Source: Anaeromyces robustus (taxonomy: Eukaryota > Neocallimastigomycota > Neocallimastigomycetes > Neocallimastigales > Neocallimastigaceae). From it: a stretch of 16,556 nucleotides of DNA. Below the pieces are notes generated by a model that saw only the letters and a program-made list of their open reading frames with translations, was not told the origin of the DNA and searched no databases. Where the stretch lies: NCBI GenBank assembly GCA_002104895.1, contig MCFG01000304.1, positions 70,001 through 86,556 of the forward strand, written 5' to 3'. Below are positions 7,786-16,556 of the stretch, piece by piece. Position 1 is the first letter of the stretch; every line of letters starts with the position of its first letter. The position numbers were made by a program, and so were the translations under genes.

Positions 7786-9184
7786 ATGGAAAATTTAAAA
7801 AATAATAGAGATATTCCTGAATATATAATAAAAACTAATTCCCTTGAAACTTGTCATAATTTGATTAGACTTCAAAATAATATTAAAACAGCTAATATTG
7901 CTAAAAATATTATTGATTCAAGAAAATTATTTATTTCCTTAGATACAGAATCCTATGAAAAAAATCATGATTATTTAACTGAAGTAGGATGGGTTATTTT
8001 TGATAAAACAAAAAAAATTATAAAAAAAAAGCATTTTATTATTCAAGAATATTCAGCTTTTCATAATGGAATATATGTTGAAGATAATAAATATAATTAT
8101 AATTTTGGAGAATCTGAAACAAAACCTTTAATTACTGTTAAAAATTTTCTAAATGAAGATTTAAAATCAGTAAATTATATTGTTGGTCAAGGTATTAATA
8201 ATGATATCAGTGATTTAAAAAAACGTGGTATTAATCTTACAGAATTTAAAGAAATAAATGGTACTTATAAAGAAAAAGGTATTATTGATACTCAAGATTT
8301 ATTTGCTGGATATTTCCATGAAAGGCCAATTAGTTTAAAAAAAGGATTAGAAAAACTTTCTATACCTTATCAAAATTTACATAATGCTGGTAATTACTTT
8401 TTTATAGATATAGAAAATAAAAAAAGAAGAAAAAGATGATTAATAATAATAATAATAAAAATAATAATAATAATAAAACTAAATATTTTATAAAATATCT
8501 TTTTTATTTTTTTATTTTTCTTTTTAAAAAAAAAAGGTAATGACGCTTATTATACTATGAAATATTTTTTTAAACTTATTGAAAATTTCAATATGTATAG
8601 CATCAAAAATCAGAAAATATTAAATATTAATATTCCAGGTATAAATTTTTATTTTTTAAGAATATATATATATATATATAAATTGAAAAAAAAAAGTGAT
8701 ATATTTAATAATAATATATATATATAATATATATATATATATATTCTATTTATAAGATATAAATTAACTATTTTTTTTTAATTTTTATTCTATTATAAAA
8801 TAAGGTGATTATAATGAACAAGATTATATAAAGTATAATGAAGAGAAAAAAAGACTTAGAAAAAAAGAAAAAGAAATGAAAAAACTTTATAAAAACAATT
8901 ATAGAAACAATAATTATAATTATAATGATGATTATAACGATTATAATGATGATTATAATGATTATAATGATGATTATAATGATTGTAACAATGATTATGA
9001 CGATTATGACGATTATGACGATTATTATGACCTTTTGGAAGAATATAACAATTATTATGACATTAAAAACTTTAATATTTTTAAGTATTTCTCTGAAACT
9101 AATAAATATGGAATAGGTGATTTGGTAGGTATAAGTGATGAAGATGAATTAGAGGAATATCTAGCAGAATATGGTTTTTGTTAA
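7786..9184 (+). CDS. DEDDh exonuclease-fold protein, Gfd2/YDR514C-like (copy C, three exons)
   Basis: I infer exons 7786-8389, 8537-8638 and 8805-9184, giving 1086 nt and 361 residues. Introns are 147 and 166 nt, GT..AG, phase 1, at the same places as in copy B. Catalytic set: D53-T-E55 (Exo I), D140 (Exo II), the I-I-D168-T motif, and H199-N-A-G-N-D204 (Exo III, with D204 from exon 2). All expected residues are present, so this looks like the best-preserved copy. After the nuclease domain come a Lys/Glu-rich helix (about 245-265) and an Asp/Tyr/Asn repeat tract at about 275-311 with a D-D-Y-N-D-Y-N period, longer than in copy B. The conserved C-terminal motif Y-G-I-G-D-L-V-G-I-S-D follows, ending Y-G-F-C (about 337-361). 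There is no signal peptide or membrane segment, so a cytosolic or nuclear protein is likely. The YDR514C/Gfd2 assignment rests on motif order and the F-H-N-G and L-H-N-A-G-N-D-A signatures; substrate is unknown. Confidence 0.87.
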
Positions 9185-9542
9185 GAATATAAATAATTTT
9201 TATTTTTTATACATTAAAAACGATTATCATTATAATTAACTGTAAATTTAATTAATGATTAATGTATATATTAAAAATAAATAGTGAAAAAAAAATATTA
9301 TCTATTAATATAATAAATATTGTAATATACGTAATAATAATGAATAATAATAATAATGAATAAAAATAATAATAAATAATAATAGTAATAATAAATAAAT
9401 AATAATAAATAATAATAAAATAAATTTTATTTAATTATTTATTTATTCATACATTTAATTTATTTATATATTAATTTATTATTTTAAAAATTTTTATATT
9501 AAAATAATAATTAAATATAAATACAATTAATTATTAACTTAG

Positions 9543-9602
<60 letters not shown>

Positions 9603-9639
9603 GTATATAATGTATTTAATAAATAAATAAATAAGTATA
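9185..9639. other. 3' flank of gene C with expanded (AAAT)n
   Basis: Paralogous to 4781-5135, but longer because of extra AATAAT words (about 9335-9420) and an (AAAT)n tract of about 14 units at 9543-9600. No gene is seen. AATAAA-type poly(A) words are abundant. Confidence 0.7.
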
Positions 9640-9907
9640 TTAAATAAATTATTATTGACATTCTTCTTCTAATAATTTATATTAGAAAGAATAACATATT
9701 GTAAAATGTGGTAAAATTTAGTGAAATTTGGTAAATAATTCATACCTAATGAAATGATATGATATATATAAAATTAAATCCTATTAATTAAAAGCGACCC
9801 GGCTCACATAAAAGTCCTACATATCACATTATATATTATATCATGTGTTATCACATGAAAATATCAAATATGCTGTAAATTGTTGTAGTAATTGTTGTAG
9901 TAATTGT
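9640..9907 (+). repeat. Conserved 3' tail element, copy C
   Basis: Third copy of the tail, with AAAAGCGACCCGGCTCACAT near 9790. It keeps the perfect CATGTG-TTAT-CACATG hairpin (9842-9857), lacks the ATATGATATAAAACAAATAT segment, and has a tandem duplication of TTGTAGTAATTG near 9882-9905. Substitutions relative to A and B are scattered, with the GC-containing core best kept. Confidence 0.75.
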
Positions 9908-9927
9908 ATCACAAAACAAAAAAGAAA

Positions 9928-10455
9928 ATACAAAAATAAGGAAAAATTATATGAATTAAAACAGTTCTTTTATTTTATTTTATTTTATTTTATTAAATTT
10001 AATTTTTTTTTTATCAAATTCCAAAAATTATATGATTTTTATATTTTTTTAAACATATTCTTTAAATATATTAATATAATTTTATTTTTTTTTTTTTCAA
10101 AAAATTTATGAAATTTATAAATAAAAATTATCAATTAATTTTTTTTTTATTATGTATATTTCAATTTATTTTCTTTTTTAGTTTAGTATTAAATTGTAAA
10201 TTAACTATTTAACTATATTAAATAATTAATTGGTAATAAATATAATAAAAAAAAAGTATTTTTTATTTATAATTTCATATATATATATTTTTAAATTTAT
10301 AAAAATAAATAAAACAAATAATTAAATATATTTTAAATGAATACTTAAGTTTATTTATTTTTATTTATTTATTTATTTACTTATTTATTTATTTATTTTT
10401 TGTAATATTTTTGATAGTTTTTAATTTTTATATAATTCTACTATCTATACTATGT
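9928..10455. other. Convergent intergenic region, no recognised gene
   Basis: AT-rich DNA between the end of the array and the end of the minus-strand M13 peptidase gene. It holds poly-T runs and a (TTTA)n tract at about 10348-10398. The next gene ends on the minus strand at 10456, so this region contains both 3' ends. Confidence 0.6.
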
Positions 10456-11550
10456 TTACCAAATTATACATTTATTTTCTGGATTCATGGCTGACGTTGT
10501 TGGACAATTAAAAGTTTCAGCAAAATGTTTAGAATTAACTACAACGCCATTAACACGACCAATACCTGGTGCATGTGAATCATATGGATTATATTTTTGA
10601 GAGGAAGAACAATGGGATTGACCATAAGCAATATAAAATAATTGATCAATGGTATAATTTTCAAATCCTGGAAGTTTCTTATTACGTTTAGCAGCTCTTT
10701 CTGGATTTTTTAATAATGATAATTGCCAAGCTTCATAAGCTCTAAACATACCACCATTATCTGCAAGATTTTCTCCTAATGTTTTTTCACCATCAATATT
10801 TACTTTTTTATTATTAGATTCATAGGTAATGGCATTATATTCATCAATAAAACATTGAGAATATTCATTAAATTCTTTATCATCATTATCAGTCCACCAA
10901 TTATTATAATTACCTTCAGCATCGTAAAATCTACCGGTATTATCAAAGGCATGTGTTAATTCATGACCAATAACTATACCACCTAAACCATAATTAATAT
11001 AATCTTGTTCATCAATAGAATAGAATGGATTTTGTAAAATACCAGCAGGTATGTTAATAGTATTAGCATAAAAATCATAATAAGCACCAACACTATGTGG
11101 ATATAATTTTGTCCATTCATTTCTATCAATATACTTTAAAGCAAGACCAAATTCTGAAACACTTTTTGTAATCAAAAAATCAAAATAGTTATTGATTTCT
11201 ATATTTTCATATAATTGATAGAGTTTTTTTGGATCCATAATATCATCCGAATAACCAATTATTTCTTTCATTTTTGACACTTTTTGAATAGTATATTCTC
11301 TAGTTTCATCATCAAGCCATTCTATTTTTTGAATTCTATTTATCATTGCTTCTTTAATATTTTCAACCATTTCTTTTGCTTCATTTCTAGTTTTTTCAGT
11401 AAAGGATTTTTGAATATAATATTTAGAAATAGCTTTTGACATAATAGTTTCAATAGAATTTGAACATATTGCATATTCATATTCTGTATTTTCTATTTTT
11501 TCAGATTGAATATCCTCTCTTTTTTGTAAATTTTTGAAAAATCTTTTACC

Positions 11551-11766
11551 AATTGAACTTTGTTCAAGAGGATTTTGTCCAAGTGAGTTTTGATTAGGAG
11601 AACTTTGTCCAAGAGGATTTTGATCAAGAGGATTTTGTCCTAGAGGATTTTGACCAAGAGGATTTTGACCAAGAGGATTTTGATCAAGAGGATTTTGACC
11701 AAGAGGATTTTGATCAATAGGATTTTGACCAAGTGAATTTTGATCAGGAGGACTTTGTCCAAGGGA
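11551..11766 (-). repeat. 15-bp coding repeat (x-Gln-Asn-Pro-Leu pentapeptides) in the M13 gene
   Basis: About 14 consecutive pentapeptides of the form [G/D]-Q-N-P-L, with P-P, S-L and P-I variants at the edges, encoded by a 15-nt unit seen on the plus strand as CCAAGAGGATTTTGA. The units alternate G-Q-N and D-Q-N, suggesting a higher-order 30-nt period. The outer units are degenerate and the central ones nearly identical, as expected for unequal exchange or slippage. Frame is preserved throughout. Confidence 0.9.
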
Positions 11767-12894
11767 AGTTCCATTCATATCTGTAAAAGAAGAAAAAAGA
11801 TTATCATAATTTCCATTTAATTCATTTATTTCTTCTGTACTTAATTTAGAAGAAACAAGTTCTTCTATCTTTTTAAGATATTCATTTCTTGCTATAATAA
11901 TATCACCTGAAACATATTCACTAAAGACGTTAGAATTGATTAATTTCCATTCTAAATAATTAACTATATCATCTACGGATAATTCATTAATCAATTGATT
12001 AATTTTTTCATAATAAAATGAATAATTAGTGTAAATCATCATATCATCCTTAAAAGATTCACCTAAATGGAAAAATTCGAATATATTCTTTACATACAAA
12101 TTCCAATTTATCATAGAATACTTTTCATTTAATTCACTCAATTTAATAGCTTCAGGTTCAGGTTCTTTATTATTTTCAATGATGGACATGAGCAAAGCTG
12201 TCATACTATCTTCAAAAATTAACTTTACTTTCAGTTTCATAAATACTATTTATAATAGAATCAATATTACTTTTCTCTCCATAAATAGTAGTATAAGTTC
12301 TTTTAATATAATCTTTAATTATTGTAATAGATTCAGGTAATTTATTAGGTATATTATAATTAATGATACTTGAACTAGATTGTGGTACTTCTAAAGTAAT
12401 AACTGGTATTTCTGAAATAAATTCTTTAACATAAATTTTAATAAATGGATCAAAACCATTAGTTTGAAGTTTAACGAGTAAATTAGTTAATTCTTCTTTA
12501 TCTTTTAATTTATTTTTGTTTTCACTGATGTTAAGATTCTTAACAAAATTAATTAATAATTCATTTGGATAGGATTCATTTATTTCTTTATTCATTCAAA
12601 CATTATAAATATTCTTTAATTTTTTGAAAAGTTTTTCATCATAAATTTGATCTTCTTTACTTAATTTTTCATCAACAATGTAATCACCTTCAATAATTTC
12701 TCGTACTTCTTTTCGAGCTTTATTATTAAGTTGACCTGTAATACTTTTACCATCAATTTCATTTGAAAGAAGTTTACTTTCCCATCCACCACAAGTGAAA
12801 TGATAAAAGTCTTCACAAGGATCAACTGAAATATCCATATATTCTAACATTCTCTTAGAAGTTTGGATACATTCTTCACTTGAGCATTCATTTC

Positions 12895-13200
12895 CTTCTG
12901 TAATGGTACTAATAGTATCAGATGTATTATTAGTATCAGATGTACTAATAGTATCAGATGCATTATTAGTATCAATTGTATTAATAGTATCAGATATGGT
13001 CTTAGTATTAGTTGTATTAATAGTATCATTTGTATTATTTTTATCATCAGATATTACATTAATAATATTAACACCATCATCAGGAATTATATTAATAATA
13101 TCATCATCACCATCACTTAAATGAATTTCTTCAACATCTGAACCATTTAATTCAATATCTTCTTCAATAGAAAAATTTTCTTCATCAGATTCATTACCAA
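12895..13200 (-). repeat. Thr/Asn/Asp-rich linker of the M13 protein
   Basis: Between the signal peptide and the first M13 cysteine lies an acidic, then Thr/Ser/Asn-rich stretch with recurring S-D-T-I-S-T and N-T-S-D-T units encoded by degenerate 12-24 nt repeats. Several N-x-S/T sequons are visible. It probably acts as a glycosylated stalk. Open frames on the other strand and in other frames here are by-products of the repeat. Confidence 0.7.
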
Positions 13201-13288
13201 TAATTTTTGTGTTAACAGGTCCAGCAATAACTTTTAAACTAACACAAAGTAATGGAATAATTAAACTAATATTTTTAAAGTTTATTTT

Positions 13289-13977
13289 TTAATATTAATA
13301 AAAAAAATAAGATTAAAACATATATATATATTTATTAACTATATTTCGTAATTTTTTTTTTTTGAAAAAAAAAAAAAAAACAAAAGAATTATTGTCTTTT
13401 TTATACTATTTACATTTACTCCATTTACTCTGTACTTCATAATTCTTAATATAATAATTCCATATAAGATAATACAAGAAATAAATTTTATATTGTTTTC
13501 TTTTTATTTTTTTGTTTTTGTTTTTGTTTTTGTTTTTATTTTTCATTAAAATTTAATATTGTAATTTGTTAAAAATTTACTAAAAAAAAAAAAAAGAATT
13601 ATTTTTCATCACTGCCCATTTAATAAATTAATTTTTATGACTATGACTAATATTACCATATACGGAAAATACCCACTTACTATCAAATAATATTTAATAT
13701 ATATTATTAAAATTATATATAATATTTAATTTATTTCATATATTAAAATATATTATAAATATATTATAAATATATTATAAATATATTATAAGTATTATAA
13801 AATAGTTTATAAAATAGATGATATATAATTAGTTTTATATTAATTAAACTTTATTTATAATGTTAGATTGTATTAAAATGTAATGTATAAACCACTTTTG
13901 TATTATATTGTATTAGGTATAAATATTAATAAAAAAAATAAAAAAGAAAAGTATTTAATTTTAATTTTAATTTATTA

Positions 13978-14043
<66 letters not shown>

Positions 14044-14090
14044 ATTATTATTATTTATTATTTATTATTATTATTTAAAAGTTTTTAGTT
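13289..14090. other. Upstream region of the M13 gene, simple repeats
   Basis: It contains the expected promoter side of the minus-strand peptidase gene but no recognisable motif. Simple repeats: (TTTTTG)n at about 13508-13540, an 11-bp tandem ATATATTATAA with about four copies at 13745-13791, and (ATT)n at about 13974-14042. An ATG on the minus strand at 13440 opens a short frame but does not connect directly to the peptidase frame. Confidence 0.65.
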
Positions 14091-15000
14091 CACAGCTTTA
14101 ATCATAAAGTTGACCAAATTATTAAAATTAAATTAATGACTTTTGACATTATTGTTACTTTTTTAATTGTAAAAATAAAATTGTAAATTGTATAATTTTT
14201 TACATTTTTTTAACATAGCATTATATTATATTATATTATATTATATTATATTAAAATAATTAGTAAACATTTAAAGTATTTATCTATATAAATGAAATTC
14301 TTTAAAAGAAAATATTATACCATATTATATTATACCACATTATATTATAATATTATGTATTATATTCTGAACGATATGGTAAAGTATGATTATTCTATAA
14401 TAAATTATTTTATATTAAATTATAATAAAATAACATAAAATTATAAAAATATTTTTCATATAAAAATATATAAAATAATGTATAAAATTTATTAAAAAAT
14501 TTTTTTTTTATTTTTATTTTTATATTTAAAATCCACAATTGATTAGTCTTTTATTCATGTTTCAAATACACAATTAATCAATTAATTTATACTAAAAAAA
14601 AAAAAAGAAAAAGAAAAAACCTTGTTTTGGATACATTTTATATAGGTTTAATAATTAATGTATTCCATACATGGTTAAATAATTTTTTTTATGTATATAA
14701 AATAAGTTTTATATATATATATTTTAACAGATATTAATTATTTATAATATATATATGTATATAACATACTTTTACTTGCATTTTCTATTATTAATAATTT
14801 TTTTAATATGTTATTTAATAATTATAAAATAGTATTAATCATATAAACATTAATCGTAATTCTATTATTATTATATAAAACTATACTTATAATATTGTGT
14901 TATAATAGAAATCGAATTACTATCAAAATCTTTAATACCTAAAAATAATTTCAATTAATCTCATATAATTTTAAAGTTTAAATTTCCTTGTATTCAAAAT
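14091..15000. other. AT-rich intergenic region, no gene seen
   Basis: Almost pure A/T with a (TTATA)n pentanucleotide tract at about 14220-14252 and diffuse TATTATAT words to about 14350. I see no coding or RNA signal. Confidence 0.6.
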
Positions 15001-15011
15001 AGAATATTTAT

Positions 15012-15230
15012 CTAATTCTGATTTATTATAAAATATTTGAAGTAATCTTTTGATATAATGGTTGGCAAGTTTTTATTCTGGTTGTTAAGTCCTTGTTTTC
15101 TTGTCTTAGCGAACATACATAAATTTTCTGGTTTGACCCTGCGGATCTGATAATTTTTGTCCATTAATTGGGTTTTTATGTTGAAAGTTGTTTGTCCACC
15201 AGGTAGATAATATTTATAATTTGACAACAT
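15012..15230 (-). CDS. Small open frame in a less AT-rich island, unrecognised
   Basis: A 72-codon ATG-to-stop frame whose middle part (R-R-V-K-P-E-N-L-C-M-F-A-K-T-R-K-Q) looks more protein-like than the low-complexity frames nearby, in an island (about 15040-15460) clearly richer in G/C than its surroundings. There is no signal peptide, and no motif or neighbour suggests a role. The opposite strand also has a short open frame with a hydrophobic start (M-V-G-K-F-L-F-W-L-L at about 15059), so coding strand and even coding status are uncertain. It may be an exon or transposon relic. Confidence 0.3.
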   Translation of the reverse strand: MLSNYKYYLPGGQTTFNIKTQLMDKNYQIRRVKPENLCMFAKTRKQGLNNQNKNLPTIISKDYFKYFIINQN

Positions 15231-16268
15231 AAAAAGTCACCCATTTATAGACCATTATACTTTCTCGAGGATTATGATCAAATATTTCTATGAATTTAAA
15301 GATAAAATGGACGTCAATGATGTTGAAGTTTAGTACTAGTTGCTATTAAAGAGTATATAACTAACATACTTGGATATACGTAAAACATCAATACTGAGTT
15401 AATATGACATGGACAAAGGTCCATACACTTTAGGTGATGAGTTACATGTATTTATTTATACTGTGATATTTTTTTAACTATTAGTATAATTTTTATTCTT
15501 AATAATAATATATTATTAAATAAAATTATAAAGAATTAATAAAAATATTAACTAAAACAAAGTTTAAAAAAAAGCCGCGCTTTATTAATTGTATAATTAT
15601 TTTCAAAATAAATTTTTATATACAATAATTATTATTAAAATATAAAATGTTAAAAATATAAAATTAATAATATATTTTATAATATATTATAATATGCATT
15701 TCAATATGAAATAATATATAAACTAATATAAACTAATATATTAATATTATAAAATATAATTTAAAAAATAAAAAAATATACAGAAATTAAAACTAAATTA
15801 ATATGCCAAATAATAAACTGATTTATTAACTACTTATTTAAATTCTAGAAAAAATTAAGAAATTGTCAATAATTTAATTATTAAAAATGTAGGACAAATT
15901 TTTATATAGATACTGCTCTTTACTATATGTAACAATTTTCTTATTATAAGATTATAATGATTATTTTATATTATTTAATTCTATTTAATAACTTTCATAT
16001 AATAGTTGAAGTCATTTTTTTTGATTTCTTTACATTTATTAGAATAGAATTATTTGTTTAAAATAATTAAAAAAAAAAAATAAAAAGGTTGCTTATATTA
16101 ATAAGTTTTTTAATTAGAACAAAAATTTGATGCTTTTGTATATATTAATATGAAAATATAAAATATATAAAAAAGGATTAAGATGTTAAAATCTTAATAA
16201 AAAAAGTATTTAAATAAATTTTGTTCTTTTGTTAAAAAAAATGACTAATATAATATCTAACATTTCAA
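15231..16268. other. Intergenic region with two small hairpins, no gene seen
   Basis: The first ~230 bp continue the less AT-rich island and include a perfect hairpin ATGGAC-AAAG-GTCCAT at 15409-15424. A GC-containing short stem AAAGC-CGC-GCTTT lies at 15571-15583 in otherwise A/T DNA. The rest is A/T-only sequence without a credible frame. Confidence 0.5.
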
Positions 16269-16457
16269 TCAATAATTATTAAAAAAATTATTAATAAAAA
16301 AAATAATTATTGTTCTTCTTAGTAGCATTACAGTTTTAGAGGATTTGCATATAGATAAACCGTAATGGAAGCAATTAATTAAACAGTTTTTTAAAAAATT
16401 TAAATGAGTTTCTTGTTTCGTACTTTGTAAGATTAAAGAATTCATATTAAAATTCAT
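16269..16457 (-). other. Weak open frame, doubtful
   Basis: A 62-codon frame starting M-N-F-N-M-N-S-L-I-L-Q-S-T-K-Q-E-T-H that decays into Ile/Phe/Asn low-complexity sequence. The first 40 codons lie in a slightly less AT-rich patch (about 16315-16445) and may be a remnant of something coding. No motif is recognised. Confidence 0.2.
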
Positions 16458-16556
16458 AAAAGTTTATGATCATATTTTTAGATTTTAAGTAAAAAAAGAA
16501 AAAAATAAAAAAATTATTTTTTTTTTTTGTTCATTTAATATTTATATTTTTTAATT

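Larger units (their letters stand above)
6741..9927 (+). repeat. Tandem repeat unit C
   Basis: Third direct unit, starting at TTTAGAATCTATGTTTAAGA (matching 615 in unit A) and ending at TATCACAAAACAAAAAAGAA (matching the end of unit B). It holds the 5' flank, gene C, the 3' flank, an expanded (AAAT)n tract and the tail. Its 5' flank carries two segments inverted relative to unit B (6984-7004 and about 7120-7222). Confidence 0.85.
10456..13288 (-). pseudogene. Neprilysin-like M13 zinc metallopeptidase, interrupted (TGA plus frameshift, start not found)
   Basis: On the minus strand an open frame runs from 13288 to 12599. It begins with a signal-peptide-like stretch (I-S-L-I-I-P-L-L-C-V-S-L-K-V-I-A) and an acidic, Thr/Asn-rich linker with N-x-S/T sites, then the M13 start C-E-D-F-Y-H-F-T-C-G-G-W. 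A TGA at 12598-12596 sits where the family has Cys (Y-x-x-C-x-N-E). The same frame continues to 12214, where one extra T in a 5-T run shifts the frame; translation resumes at 12213 and ends at 10456. The catalytic part is intact: H-E-L-T-H (10965-10951), G-E-N-L-A-D-N-G-G with the third zinc ligand Glu, H-A-P-G-I-G-R-V-N-G, and the C-terminal C-I-I-W. A pentapeptide repeat interrupts the N-terminal subdomain at 11766-11551. Read through, it would be about 943 residues; without linker and repeat it matches the usual ~740. The product would be a secreted or surface peptidase cutting short peptides. Only two lesions in 2.8 kb plus a missing ATG fit a young pseudogene or sequence errors. Confidence 0.85.

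Noticed and set aside
8925-9116. 63-codon plus-strand frame rich in Met/Ile
   Set aside because: Off-frame reading of the GAT/TAT/AAT repeat in exon 3 of gene C.
1662-9184. Toxin-antitoxin or defence operon reading of the repeated nuclease genes
   Set aside because: The genes have spliceosomal introns and separate flanks, there is no partner gene in the unit, and the signatures fit a eukaryotic RNase H-fold family.
9845-10111. 88-codon plus-strand frame after unit C
   Set aside because: It begins in the tail and ends in poly-Phe/Lys low-complexity sequence; no equivalent frame exists in units A or B.
12844-13047. Minus-strand frame of repeated Leu/Ile units
   Set aside because: Off-frame reading of the Thr/Asn-rich linker of the M13 gene.
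12903-13124. Plus-strand frame of repeated V-L-I-V-S-D units
   Set aside because: Antisense of the same linker repeats; the regular pattern comes from the repeat, not a separate protein.
15040-15460. tRNA or other known RNA gene in the less AT-rich island
   Set aside because: No cloverleaf, T-loop GTTCRA box or anticodon arm could be found on either strand.

Overview
The window looks like nuclear DNA from an extremely AT-rich eukaryote, most likely an anaerobic gut fungus (Neocallimastigomycota). The reasons are intergenic DNA made almost only of A/T with long poly-A/T, (TAA)n and (AAAT)n tracts; short GT..AG introns with fungal-type branch sites; a secreted M13 peptidase with a Thr/Asn-rich linker; and a Gfd2/YDR514C-like nuclease domain, which I know as fungal. 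This assignment is inference; Dictyostelium or another AT-rich protist is less likely.

Layout. Bases 1-614 are AT-rich flank with one weak open stretch. Bases 615-9927 hold a direct tandem array of three ~3 kb units (A 615-2528, B 2527-5437, C 6741-9927). Each unit carries a 5' flank, one gene for a DEDDh-type 3'-5' exonuclease-fold protein, and a conserved 3' tail. Genes B (3495-4780) and C (7786-9184) are intact only as three-exon genes. Intron 1 lies inside the Exo III motif (H-x4-D), so only splicing supplies the last catalytic Asp. Copy A (1662-2212) is a truncated, frameshifted relic. Between B and C (5438-6740) is unrelated DNA with a broken cysteine-rich coding fragment (6030-6613).

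On the minus strand, converging on the array, lies a neprilysin-like M13 zinc metallopeptidase (13288-10456). It has an intact active site, a signal peptide, a Thr/Asn/Asp-rich linker and an unusual Gly-Gln-Asn-Pro-Leu pentapeptide repeat. It also carries an in-frame TGA at a conserved Cys, a 1-nt frameshift in a homopolymer, and no visible start codon. It is either a young pseudogene or a gene with assembly errors. Bases 13289-16556 are mostly simple-sequence AT DNA with two weak, less AT-rich islands (15.0-15.45 kb and 16.3-16.46 kb).

The most unusual signal is structural. When the three 5' flanks are compared, three separate short segments appear in opposite orientation in different copies (about 95 bp in A versus B/C; about 103 bp in C versus A/B, bounded by a perfect 14-bp inverted repeat in C; 21 bp in C versus B, bounded by a 15-bp inverted repeat in B). 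The array therefore seems to undergo repeated small inversions at hairpin-forming sequences upstream of its genes.
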